Origin: Caldicellulosiruptor saccharolyticus DSM 8903
GTDB taxonomy: Bacteria > Bacillota > Thermoanaerobacteria > Caldicellulosiruptorales > Caldicellulosiruptoraceae
NCBI RefSeq assembly: GCF_000016545.1
Contig: NC_009437.1
Coordinates: forward strand, 1,937,394 to 2,001,393
Direction: 5' to 3'
Length of the DNA stretch: 64,000 nt
Part shown: piece after piece, positions 1 through 8,309 of the stretch
How the letters are laid out: each line of letters opens with the position of its first letter
Numbering within the stretch: position 1 is the stretch's first letter
Position numbers and translations under genes: made by a program
The notes under the pieces: generated by a model
The model's input: the letters and a program-made list of their open reading frames with translations, nothing else
The model's database searches: none
What the model was told of the DNA's origin: nothing

Positions 1-1
1 A

Positions 2-67
2 AAGAAACCTTGGGAAGAGATTTTAAAGATGTTCTTTGCTACAGGTAAGAATATGTACGAAACATAG
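2..67 (+). CDS. 3' end of an unidentified gene (partial)
   Basis: A reading frame open from the left edge gives 21 residues ending in ATGKNMYET before a TAG stop at 65-67. The composition looks protein-like (PWEEILKMFFATG), but it is too short to assign to a family. The gene begins outside the window. It could also be a chance open frame or the tail of a decayed element. Confidence 0.3.
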   Translation, partial: KKPWEEILKMFFATGKNMYET

Positions 68-319
68 CTTATTATTCTTGAATTTACAAACACATTGATG
101 ATGAGAAAATAAGGGAAAAGTGATGTCACAATCTTTTGTGCCCACAAGAGTATGGATGTTTTGGTTGTTTCAATGATTGCATGAGGATTTAAGAATATAC
201 ATACAAAGTAAAGTAGACATAAAATAATTATGGTAAAGTTATATATGGTTTTCAAAAACAAACGACCTCAGAAGTTCATAAATGTCTATTAAAAATTCTA
301 TTATTTTTTGGAGGTAAAG
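68..319. other. Intergenic gap, no supported gene
   Basis: About 250 AT-rich bases between the partial left-edge frame and the patatin-like gene. I see no convincing open frame, hairpin or sigma-A promoter with correct spacing. The GGAGG at 310-314 is the ribosome binding site of the next gene. Confidence 0.4.
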
Positions 320-1078
320 ATGAAAAAAGTATCAGTTGCCCTTGGATCTGGAGCAATGAGAGGATTTGCTCATATTGGGGTAATAGAGATTTTGGAAAAG
401 GAGTTTGAGTTTGAAGCATTTTCAGGTTGTAGTATTGGCGCTGTAATAGGTGCTTTTTATTGTTTAGGATATGATTTGACGTTGATTTATAAAATTGCAA
501 GAGAGATGAGAAATGATATATTGATAGACTTTAAAATCAAAAAAAACGCTCTTATCTCTGGCAAAAATATAGAGGAGATATTGAAGATTTTTTTGAGGGA
601 TAAAAAGTTTAGCGATTTGAAATATCCATTTTATGTTGTGGCAACAGACCTATTGCGAGGGGAAGAGGTTGTTTTCAAAGAAGGAAGTCTGTATGACGCA
701 GTTAGGGCAAGTATATCAATTCCAGGGATTCTTCCACCTGTTAAATTAAATGATATAGTTTTAGTAGACGGTGCGGTCGTGGACAAGGTGCCAGCAAAGG
801 TCTTAAAAGAAAACCGACATGGATTTATAATTGGTGTGGATGTTTCTGGCAAGAGCACCAAAAAAGAGCCAAAAAATATTTTTGAAATGATAATGACAAC
901 AATAGACATCATGGGTGAGGAAATTTTTAGGCTAAAACAAAATTATATTGACTATCTTATAAAGATTGATCTTGACGATATTAATCCTTATACACTTGTT
1001 GACATATATAAAGCATACAAAAGAGGAAAGGAAAGAGCAAAAGAGGCAGTTGATCACATAAAAAAACTACTCTCTTGA
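320..1078 (+). CDS. Patatin-like phospholipase family protein (RssA/YlbK type)
   Basis: A 252-residue cytoplasmic serine hydrolase of the bacterial patatin family, probably an acyl-lipid hydrolase; the substrate is unknown. Visible motifs are the oxyanion-hole loop GSGAMRGFAHIG near residue 10, the nucleophile elbow GCSIGAVIGA near residue 38 (a GxSxG variant), and the catalytic Asp in DGAVVDKVPA near residue 150. Together these make the Ser-Asp dyad complete. The ATG at 320 is preferred because GGAGG lies 5 nt upstream; a TTG at 308 would overlap that site. It converges on tmcAL with a 12-nt 3' overlap. In Bacillus the homologue ylbK also lies close to ylbM, so the pairing is conserved. Confidence 0.85.
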   Translation: MKKVSVALGSGAMRGFAHIGVIEILEKEFEFEAFSGCSIGAVIGAFYCLGYDLTLIYKIAREMRNDILIDFKIKKNALISGKNIEEILKIFLRDKKFSDLKYPFYVVATDLLRGEEVVFKEGSLYDAVRASISIPGILPPVKLNDIVLVDGAVVDKVPAKVLKENRHGFIIGVDVSGKSTKKEPKNIFEMIMTTIDIMGEEIFRLKQNYIDYLIKIDLDDINPYTLVDIYKAYKRGKERAKEAVDHIKKLLS

Positions 1079-2269
1079 GGGAATATATATTGGGTGCTGC
1101 TTAAATTCCAACTGGAGGTATTTATGATACTCTTTGTATTTTAATGCATGAATTTGAGAAGCCCTTATCTCTAATTCGAGAAGACTGTTATACTCAGGAT
1201 TTTTCATAATATAGCTGTCAAGCTTTGTAATGTACTTTACTTTTTCCTTGATACTATTTAAATACCTTTTGCCTCTGCTATTGAACCCTAAAACTCGTAT
1301 ATATGGCTTTGTAGAAAGAAGCGTTTTCTGATTTACTTTGCTATCTACAAGACAGTGGATTAATATTCTCTGAAGTCGAGTAAGTGTGTATCTTTTTGTC
1401 TTTACTTTTGAAAGAAGGTCTTCGAGACTGCTTGAACTAAAAATGTGTTTATAAAACCTATTTTCAAGACCTTCTTTTACATCAAACTGCTCTTTTAGAA
1501 AATCCTTATAAACTATTGCTCGATAGAGAAAAAACTCAAAAAAATCATTGAGGCTAACAGGACCTCTTCCACTTTCGATCTCTTCCATTAAAACTTGATA
1601 GGAAAATGGAGGCATTTTATCCCTGATGAGCTCTAAGTTATTTATATTTTGCCTGATTGCTGTTGCTGAGCAAAAACTGCCACTTCCTAAGTTTGGGTCA
1701 TTATAAAGGCTCCCAACTCTTTTTATTGTCAGTGGTTCTATCTTTGAATTTGTTCTCAAAATCCATTTAATATACTCAACACCAAGTATATTATTTGGTA
1801 AAAATTCAATATCTTCTTTGCTTACCCTTTTTAATGCAAGTTCACGTGCTTTTGGGAATGAATGTCCTTCTTTTAAATAAATTTTCAAATACTTTTTAAA
1901 TTCATCTTCTTCAAAAGCCAAATGCATTGCTATCTTTTTTAAAAGACTTATATCTCCCGCTTCTGAGCCAAATACTACCCAGTTTACGCCTAAGCTGTTT
2001 AAGATAGAGATTGCACCGTAGGCAAAAACTTCAGCACTGTTACAAGCATACGCAAATGGAAGTTCAAAAACCACATCCACACCATTTAAAAGTGCCATTT
2101 TAGTTCGTGCCCATTTATTGACAATTGCAGGTTCTCCTCTTTGTATGAAGTTTCCACTCATCACGGCAACAACAACATCTGCCCCTGTTATTTCTTTTGT
2201 TTTTTGTAAATGGTACAAATGCCCATTATGAAAGGGGTTGTATTCGACAATTATTCCAGCAGCCTTCAA
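1067..2269 (-). CDS. tmcAL: tRNA(Met) cytidine acetate ligase TmcAL (YlbM)
   Basis: A 400-residue protein, full family length, that in Bacillus makes N4-acetylcytidine at the wobble position of elongator tRNA(Met) from acetate and ATP. The N-terminus has the nucleotidyltransferase motif NPFHNGHLYH (HxGH) right after GIIVEYN. Further conserved stretches are VAVMSGNFIQRGEPA and the SATAIRQ segment (ISSTxIR-like) near residue 200. The start is a TTG: the frame is closed by TGA just upstream, and a GGAG lies about 13 nt before it, which is rather long. The upstream gap holds promoters for both directions. Confidence 0.9.
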   Translation of the reverse strand: MKAAGIIVEYNPFHNGHLYHLQKTKEITGADVVVAVMSGNFIQRGEPAIVNKWARTKMALLNGVDVVFELPFAYACNSAEVFAYGAISILNSLGVNWVVFGSEAGDISLLKKIAMHLAFEEDEFKKYLKIYLKEGHSFPKARELALKRVSKEDIEFLPNNILGVEYIKWILRTNSKIEPLTIKRVGSLYNDPNLGSGSFCSATAIRQNINNLELIRDKMPPFSYQVLMEEIESGRGPVSLNDFFEFFLYRAIVYKDFLKEQFDVKEGLENRFYKHIFSSSSLEDLLSKVKTKRYTLTRLQRILIHCLVDSKVNQKTLLSTKPYIRVLGFNSRGKRYLNSIKEKVKYITKLDSYIMKNPEYNSLLELEIRASQIHALKYKEYHKYLQLEFKQHPIYIPSRE

Positions 2270-2390
2270 TTTAAGTCAAAGCACTCCTTTTCCTTTGAGG
2301 TAAAGTCTTAAAAAGATAATATCAGAAAAGTTTTTTACAAACAAGAAAGATTTTAAGAGTATAATTTTAAATATAGAAAATGGTTTGAGT

Positions 2391-2419
2391 TTGACAATAA
2401 AGATTTTCATCTGATAAAC
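2391..2419 (+). promoter_or_regulatory. Probable sigma-A promoter of the bcd-etfBA operon
   Basis: A perfect TTGACA at 2391-2396 is followed after about 17-18 nt by a weaker -10 (TAAACT at 2415-2420, or the overlapping GATAAA). It lies 40 nt upstream of the acyl-CoA dehydrogenase start, in the gap divergent from tmcAL. Confidence 0.5.
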
Positions 2420-2460
2420 TATCAAAAAAAGCTATTTAAAAATAGGGGGCGAAAGTTTAA

Positions 2461-3606
2461 GTGGATTACTTCTTAAGTGAAGAGCAAAAGGTTATAAAAA
2501 GATTGGCAAAGAGGATTTCTGATGAGGTCATATCAAAGGTAGCAGGCAAATACGATAAAGAAGGAATATTTCCAAGAGATATATTAGATTTGTTAGCATA
2601 CACTGAGCTAACAGGTGTTTACATTCCAAAAGAGTACGGTGGCTTTGGTGGCGGTGTGATGGAGATGTGTCTTGTTGTTGAAGAACTTTCAAGAAACTGT
2701 GCAGGGATAGCTGTGTCATATGCAGCTTCTGCTTTGGGTGCATATCCAATAATGCTTTATGGAACACAGGAGCAGAAGGAAAAGTATCTCACAAAGATTG
2801 CCAGAGGTGAGGCAATTGCTGCATTTGCTTTGACAGAGGCTGATGCAGGAAGTGATGTCAGCAATATTAAGACAGTGGCCGAAAAAAATGGGGATTTTTA
2901 TATCTTAAACGGAAACAAACACTGGATAACAAACGGTGGTGAAGCTGATATCTATGTTGTGTTTGCAGTAACAGATAAATCAAAAGGACCACGAGGTATT
3001 TCAGCGTTTATTGTAGAAAAAGGATATGAGGGCTTTTATTTTGGCAAGAAAGAAGACAAGATGGGAATTAGGGCATCTTCTACTACTGAACTTGTGTTTG
3101 AAAATTGCAAAGTACCAAAAGAGAACCTATTGGGAAGAGAAGGCACGGGATTTATTATTGCAATGAAAACATTTGACAGAACAAGGCCAGGTGTTGCTGC
3201 GATGGCTGTTGGAATTGCACAGGGGGCATATGAACATGCATTAAAGTATGCAAAAGAGAGGGTACAATTTGGTCAGCCTCTTTCGTCATTCCAGGCAATT
3301 CAGCACATGCTTGCTGATATGTACATAAATATTGAAGCTGCAAGGGCCCTTTTGTACTCTACATGTAAGATGATTGACAGTGGTGCAAAAGACTATACAA
3401 AAGAGTCTTCTGCCTGTAAGGTGTTTGCATCAGATGTAGCTATGAAGGTCACAATTGATGCTGTTCAAATCATGGGTGGAAACGGGTACGTAAAGGATTA
3501 TCCTGTTGAGAAGATGATGAGAGATGCAAAGGTGACTCAGATATTTGAAGGTGCTAATCAGATTCAAAGAAATATTATTGCATCTGAGATTGTAAAAGAA
3601 TTATAA
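2461..3606 (+). CDS. bcd: Acyl-CoA dehydrogenase (butyryl-CoA dehydrogenase type)
   Basis: A 381-residue FAD flavoenzyme of the short-chain acyl-CoA dehydrogenase family that oxidises acyl-CoA to enoyl-CoA, or works in reverse. It shows the family signatures [12 protein letters not shown] near residue 120 and [20 protein letters not shown] near residue 335. The catalytic Glu sits in [11 protein letters not shown] near the C-terminus. The GTG start follows AGGGGGCG. etfB and etfA come directly after, so the electron partner is the ETF encoded with it. The other genes of a butyrate or beta-oxidation pathway (thiolase, crotonase, hydroxyacyl-CoA dehydrogenase) are not in the window. The exact chain-length specificity is therefore not established. 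Confidence 0.85.
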   Translation: MDYFLSEEQKVIKRLAKRISDEVISKVAGKYDKEGIFPRDILDLLAYTELTGVYIPKEYGGFGGGVMEMCLVVEELSRNCAGIAVSYAASALGAYPIMLYGTQEQKEKYLTKIARGEAIAAFALTEADAGSDVSNIKTVAEKNGDFYILNGNKHWITNGGEADIYVVFAVTDKSKGPRGISAFIVEKGYEGFYFGKKEDKMGIRASSTTELVFENCKVPKENLLGREGTGFIIAMKTFDRTRPGVAAMAVGIAQGAYEHALKYAKERVQFGQPLSSFQAIQHMLADMYINIEAARALLYSTCKMIDSGAKDYTKESSACKVFASDVAMKVTIDAVQIMGGNGYVKDYPVEKMMRDAKVTQIFEGANQIQRNIIASEIVKEL

Positions 3607-3624
3607 AAAGAGGTGGAAAAAGGT

Positions 3625-4413
3625 ATGAAGATTCTTGTTTGTGTTAAGCAGATAATAGACCCGGATAAAATAGAATATAGTCCCATCACCAAAACAGTAA
3701 AGAGAAATCCTCAACATTTGATGAACAACCCAGCCGATTTGAATGCACTTGAGTTTGCCTTGAGGATAAAAGATACATTTCCTGATTCTCGAGTGTATAC
3801 ACTTAGCATGGGTGCTTTAGAATGCAAGGAAAGAATTAAAGAACTTGTTGAGCTTGGCGTTGATGAAGCAATTCTTTTAAGTGACAAAAGGCTTGCAGGT
3901 TCTGATGCGTCAGCTACATCTTATGCACTCTCTTGTGCAATTGAAAGTTTAGGAAAGTTTGATTTGATACTTTGTGGTGAGCATTCGCTTGACGGTGAGA
4001 CATCTATTGTTCCACCCCAACTTGCTGAGTATTTGAGAATCTGTCATCTGACATCTATAGTTGATATAAAACCTAAGGATCAAAATACACTTGAAGTTGT
4101 AAAGAAAATTGAAAATACCTTGGTAAGGTTTGAGGTAAAACTTCCTGTATTGCTCTCGGTTAAAAAAGATAGTAATTCTGTAAGATTTCCAAAACTAAGT
4201 TTCATGATAAGAGCACTTTTATATGAGCCTAAGATTCTAAGCTTAGATAGTTTAAAAAATGTAGATGTTAAAAGAATAGGACTTGACGGCTCAAAAACAG
4301 CTGTGGATGAATTTGAAGAAGAAAAGATAGAAAACTTTAGTTGTGAGATTTTTGAACAAGGTAGTTTCAAAGAGATTGAGTGTATAGTTGATGCAGTATT
4401 GAAATATATCTAG
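3625..4413 (+). CDS. etfB: Electron transfer flavoprotein subunit beta
   Basis: A 262-residue ETF small subunit that pairs with EtfA and carries electrons to or from the acyl-CoA dehydrogenase encoded just upstream (18-nt gap). The N-terminus MKILVCVKQIIDP and the NPADLNALEFALRIKD segment near residue 35 are typical. Around residue 110 the stretch LILCGEHSLDGETSIVPPQLAEYL matches the family nucleotide-binding signature. The ATG at 3625 is chosen over a GTG at 3613 because the family begins with MKI and the AAAAAGGT lies just before it. Whether this ETF bifurcates electrons cannot be read from the motifs I checked. Confidence 0.88.
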   Translation: MKILVCVKQIIDPDKIEYSPITKTVKRNPQHLMNNPADLNALEFALRIKDTFPDSRVYTLSMGALECKERIKELVELGVDEAILLSDKRLAGSDASATSYALSCAIESLGKFDLILCGEHSLDGETSIVPPQLAEYLRICHLTSIVDIKPKDQNTLEVVKKIENTLVRFEVKLPVLLSVKKDSNSVRFPKLSFMIRALLYEPKILSLDSLKNVDVKRIGLDGSKTAVDEFEEEKIENFSCEIFEQGSFKEIECIVDAVLKYI

Positions 4414-4455
4414 TGTTTATAAAATTCAATACGTCAAGGGGGTTATAAGAAGTAA

Positions 4456-5451
4456 ATGGAATATACAATATTTGTACCTGTTATTTTCAAAGAGGATAAA
4501 CTTCAAAAGGTCAATTCACTTTTATCTCTTATTGAGAGCAAGGTTAGTAAACAGAAGAAAATAATAGTAGGGATATATACAAATACATTTTTGGATGAGG
4601 TTTTGATAAATCAGTTAAAACTTTTTGATGACTGTCAGGTTTTTATATATCCAAATAGTAACTTTAGTTTTTATGAAGGTCCATACATTGAGGCAGTTAC
4701 AAAAAGTATAGAAGAGTTCAAACCTCAGATGGTGGTAGCACTTTCAGATGAGTTTATGAAGTCAGTTTTGGCAAGGGTTGCAGCAAGGTTTTCAGCAGGC
4801 TTTGCAGTTGATTGCTTTGACATACAGTTTGACGAATCATTTGAAAAGTTTATCTTTTTAAAGCCTGCATATGGTTCAAATATAAATGCTAAAATCTCTA
4901 TAAAGGACTCTCCTATTACATTCGTTACCATAAAATCCAAAAGTGGTATTGAATGCTTATATAAGAGCCCAAAAAATGTTGGAATTTCTAGGAAACAAGT
5001 AGAAATTGAAAATAAAGCTGGTCAGATTAGCTTTATAGAAAAAATTGTGATTGAAACTATTGATAACAAACTTGAAAGTGCTAAAATAGTTATTGGTGTC
5101 GGGAGAGGAATTAAAGACAAAGAAAATCTAAAGTATGCTTTTGAGCTTGCAGATCTTTTAGGTGGTGCAGTTGGTGTTACACGACCTCTTGTTGATTTGG
5201 GATGGGCTGACAAAGAGCTTCAGATTGGACAGAGCGGCAAGATTATCTCTCCTGATGTTTATTTTGCATTTGGTATATCAGGTGCTGCTCACCACATCTG
5301 TGGAATTGGAAAGCCAAAGCTCTTGATTGCAGTAAATAAAAACAAAGATGCAGAGATATTTAAAATTGCAAACTATGGAATTGTAGCAGATGCAACACAA
5401 ACTATGAAGTCTTTTATTAGAGTGTTTAAAGAGAGGTTGGAAAAGTGTTAA
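4456..5451 (+). CDS. etfA: Electron transfer flavoprotein subunit alpha
   Basis: A 331-residue ETF large subunit. The C-terminal FAD domain shows VIGVGRGIKDKENLKYAFELA near residue 215, then GGAVGVTRPLVDLGWADKELQIGQSGK, and the FAD-contact segment SPDVYFAFGISGAAHHICGI near residue 275. In the last motif the usual GAIQH reads GAAHH. The N-terminal domain is divergent but of normal length. It is third in the bcd-etfB-etfA operon after a 42-nt gap, with AAGGGGGTT as ribosome binding site. No ferredoxin-like extension is present, so the subunit is of the simple two-domain type. Confidence 0.87.
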   Translation: MEYTIFVPVIFKEDKLQKVNSLLSLIESKVSKQKKIIVGIYTNTFLDEVLINQLKLFDDCQVFIYPNSNFSFYEGPYIEAVTKSIEEFKPQMVVALSDEFMKSVLARVAARFSAGFAVDCFDIQFDESFEKFIFLKPAYGSNINAKISIKDSPITFVTIKSKSGIECLYKSPKNVGISRKQVEIENKAGQISFIEKIVIETIDNKLESAKIVIGVGRGIKDKENLKYAFELADLLGGAVGVTRPLVDLGWADKELQIGQSGKIISPDVYFAFGISGAAHHICGIGKPKLLIAVNKNKDAEIFKIANYGIVADATQTMKSFIRVFKERLEKC

Positions 5452-5477
5452 AGCAAGTGAAATAGTGGAGGAATACG

Positions 5478-6359
5478 ATGAAAAAAAGGGCACTTTTGGT
5501 TTTATTATTGATTTTTATTTTATTGTTTTCGGCTTATTATTCTTTGATAAATACACAAGAAAGTTTTTGGCAAAACAATCTGAAAGAATTTTTGGCTAAG
5601 GATGTTTGCACCTTATTCTTTTTAGACGTCGGGCAAGGCGACAGCATATTAATAAAATCTCCAGAAAATAGATTTATTTTAGTAGACTCAGGACCAAACA
5701 CTGCTGAAGAGAGGATTTTAAAAATTTTTAATATCTTAAATATAAAGACCTTTGACATGATAATTGCCACACACCCGCATGAAGATCATATTGGAAACAT
5801 GGACAAAGTAATATCAAACTTTGGTGTTAAAAAGTTTTATACCATAGATAAGACCACAAATACTCAAACATTTGAAGATATGCTAAAGGCACTCAAAGAA
5901 AAAGGTCTAAAGATAAATATTGTAAGGCCATATGATAGAATCTCAATAAATGGTATTTTGCTTACATTTTTATCTCCATTAAAAGATTACGAAGATTTAA
6001 ACGACTCAAGTGTTGTGACAATGGTAGAGTTTGCAAAAAGAAGAGTCCTGCTCACTGGTGATATTTCAAAAGTTGTAGAATATGATATGATAAGAGCAAA
6101 TGAAGATGTTAGAGCTGATGTTTTAAAAGTTTCTCATCATGGAAGCTATGCTGCAACAAGCAATATTTTTCTTAAGCAAGTAAATCCCCAGCTTGCGGTA
6201 ATAAGTGTTGGGAAAGATAATCCATATGGTCATCCTCATGACTCCACGTTGGAGAGATTGAAAAATTATCGCATAAAGGTTTTAACAACAATGGACAATG
6301 GTAATATTGCAGTTATAATCTCACCAGATGGAAGTGTAAAAGTCTTAACAGAAAGGTAG
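5478..6359 (+). CDS. ComEC/Rec2-like metallo-beta-lactamase domain hydrolase, membrane-anchored or exported
   Basis: A 293-residue protein with an N-terminal hydrophobic segment (residues 3-22) and an external metallo-beta-lactamase fold. Motifs run in order: LFFLDVGQGDSILI near residue 46, the metal cluster THPHEDHIGNMD near residue 97 (HxHxDH), GDIS near 195, KVSHHGSYAATS near 213, and GHPHDSTLERL near 252. These match the soluble beta-lactamase-like half of ComEC, with none of the ComEC channel helices. It sits just before the polysaccharide genes with an 18-nt gap to the Wzz-like gene. A role in phosphoester or nucleic-acid hydrolysis outside the membrane is inferred from the family. Confidence 0.8.
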   Translation: MKKRALLVLLLIFILLFSAYYSLINTQESFWQNNLKEFLAKDVCTLFFLDVGQGDSILIKSPENRFILVDSGPNTAEERILKIFNILNIKTFDMIIATHPHEDHIGNMDKVISNFGVKKFYTIDKTTNTQTFEDMLKALKEKGLKINIVRPYDRISINGILLTFLSPLKDYEDLNDSSVVTMVEFAKRRVLLTGDISKVVEYDMIRANEDVRADVLKVSHHGSYAATSNIFLKQVNPQLAVISVGKDNPYGHPHDSTLERLKNYRIKVLTTMDNGNIAVIISPDGSVKVLTER

Positions 6360-6376
6360 AAAGGAGAAAAACACGA

Positions 6377-7162
6377 ATGAATGAGATTTTTAAAAAGAGA
6401 ATAAAAGAACTTGTGGCAATTGTACTTATTTTCATGATATTGTCGCTTGTAGTTGTGCAGTTTTTCACAAGAACTCTTTGGACTGCTGAGATAAATCTCA
6501 GACTTGATAATAACCTTCTAAATCCACTGAGTTTTAATATGTCTTCTCCGTCTATTTCAAACATTGTACAAGGTCTGTATTCCAATATTACATCTATTGA
6601 TTTGAATAAAGAATATTTAGAAATGGTAGCATTAAACCCACCTTTTATAGATTATGTAACCAGCAAATATGGAGAAGATGAGAGATTTGGTGTGTTTGTT
6701 GAGCCAAAGGCATCAAAAAGTGGGGTAAATTATATTGTTGTTAAAGCGGTTGCCGATTCTTCTGCTGAAGCAGAGAATATGCTAAATAAGTACATGGATA
6801 GCCTAAACAAGAAAGTTTTAACAGACTTAAAAAATAGGTCTGATGCTGCTCAAAAGCTTTTAAATGAACTTTTAAGGGAAAGACAAAAGTATGACAAGCT
6901 AAAATTAACAACAGCTGAACAGGAGCAGTATAGTCAAATTTCATCTGCTATAAACCTAATAAAATGGTTTAATGAGAATTATAATAAAGTGGTTGATTTA
7001 AAAAGTGCCATAGATGAATATGGCAGACTCAAGATATATGAGTCAGCAGGTAGCAAGTTTGAAAAGGCTGTAAGAGTTGTCGCTGGAACCTTTGCAGGAG
7101 TTATAATAGCAGTTTTGTATGTCATTTTTAGAGAAAGAAGATATATACTTTCTAAGCTGTAA
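6377..7162 (+). CDS. Wzz/YveK-like polysaccharide co-polymerase (chain-length) protein
   Basis: A 261-residue protein with the Wzz topology: a membrane helix near residues 12-30, a long outside region rich in charged helices (about 90-225, including a stretch dense in Lys, Glu and Gln that could form a coiled coil), and a second helix near 232-252 followed by a short basic tail. There is no tyrosine kinase domain. Sequence conservation is weak, so the call rests on topology and on its place at the head of the polysaccharide locus. It likely sets the chain length of the polymer made by the downstream Wzy-like proteins. Confidence 0.65.
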   Translation: MNEIFKKRIKELVAIVLIFMILSLVVVQFFTRTLWTAEINLRLDNNLLNPLSFNMSSPSISNIVQGLYSNITSIDLNKEYLEMVALNPPFIDYVTSKYGEDERFGVFVEPKASKSGVNYIVVKAVADSSAEAENMLNKYMDSLNKKVLTDLKNRSDAAQKLLNELLRERQKYDKLKLTTAEQEQYSQISSAINLIKWFNENYNKVVDLKSAIDEYGRLKIYESAGSKFEKAVRVVAGTFAGVIIAVLYVIFRERRYILSKL

Positions 7163-7199
7163 TAACAAAAATAATATTTTACGAATGGAGATGAAAAAA

Positions 7200-8309
7200 A
7201 TGATATCTCTAATTGACCTAAAACGACAGTATACAATGTTGTCAAATGAGATAAGGGAGGCTATAACCGAGGTTTTGCAAAGTGGCCAGTACATACTGGG
7301 GTCAAAGGTTGCGGAATTTGAAAAAAGGTGCAGTGAATATTTAAATGTTAAGCACTGCATAGGCGTTGGCAATGGGACAGATGCTTTAGTGATAGCACTT
7401 GAGAGTGTAGGTGTGGGAAATGGTGACGAGGTAATTACAACACCATTTACTTTTTTTGCAACAGCAGAAGCTATTGTAAGAGTTGGAGCAAAACCAGTTT
7501 TTGTTGATATTGATCCACTTTCTTACAACATAAACCCTGAGGAGATTGAGAAGAAAGTTACACCAAAAACTAAAGCAATTATTCCTGTACATATATTTGG
7601 CCAGGTATGTGATATGGACAAGATATTAGAAATAGCAAAAAAATACAACTTATGTGTCATAGAAGATGCGTGCCAGGCTTTTGGAGCAGAATACAATGGC
7701 AAAAAAGCAGGGACTATTGGTGATGTTGGATGTTTTTCGTTCTTCCCAACAAAGAACTTGGGTGGTTTTGGAGATGGTGGTTTAATTGTAACCAATGATG
7801 ATGAGGTTGCAGAAAAAGCAAGGATGCTTCGCCAGCACGGGTCAAAGAAGAAATACTATAATGAACTTATTGGGTTCAACAGTAGGCTTGATGAAATTCA
7901 AGCTGCTATTTTGCTTGTAAAATTAAAATACATAGATGATTGGAATAAAAGAAGATCTGAGATTGCACAAAGGTACAATCAAGGCTTAAAACTTGATGGC
8001 TTAATCACGCCTGCAAAGACAAATAATTGTGAAAGAGGACATATTTACCATTTGTATGTCTTACAGCATGAAAGACGTGATGAGCTTATTAAGTATTTAT
8101 CACAAAAAGGGATTGCAACAGGCATATATTATCCTGTACCGCTACATTTGACAAAGGCTCTGCAGTTTTTAGGGTATAAAGAAGGAGACTTTAAAGTGGC
8201 AGAAGAGGTCTGTAGAAAGTCATTTGCCATTCCAATGTTTCCAGAACTTACAGAGGAGGAGATTGAATTTATCATCTCCTCAATAAATGAATTTGGAGGG
8301 AGTATATAA
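7200..8309 (+). CDS. DegT/DnrJ/EryC1/StrS aminotransferase (WbpE-like)
   Basis: A 369-residue PLP-dependent sugar aminotransferase. It shows the family order GVGNGTDAL near residue 58, the FGQVCDM segment, EDACQAFGAEYNGKKAGTIGD near 155, and the PLP lysine in SFFPTKNLGGFGDGG near 180. HIYHLYVLQ and GIATGIYYPVPLHL near 315 complete the fold. The ATG at 7200 is chosen because GGAG lies about 8 nt upstream; a longer frame opening at 7119 would overlap the Wzz-like gene. It is followed by dehydrogenase, oxidoreductase and acetyltransferase genes that together match WbpA/B/D. The likely reaction is therefore amination of UDP-3-keto-GlcNAcA at C3. Confidence 0.85.
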   Translation: MISLIDLKRQYTMLSNEIREAITEVLQSGQYILGSKVAEFEKRCSEYLNVKHCIGVGNGTDALVIALESVGVGNGDEVITTPFTFFATAEAIVRVGAKPVFVDIDPLSYNINPEEIEKKVTPKTKAIIPVHIFGQVCDMDKILEIAKKYNLCVIEDACQAFGAEYNGKKAGTIGDVGCFSFFPTKNLGGFGDGGLIVTNDDEVAEKARMLRQHGSKKKYYNELIGFNSRLDEIQAAILLVKLKYIDDWNKRRSEIAQRYNQGLKLDGLITPAKTNNCERGHIYHLYVLQHERRDELIKYLSQKGIATGIYYPVPLHLTKALQFLGYKEGDFKVAEEVCRKSFAIPMFPELTEEEIEFIISSINEFGGSI

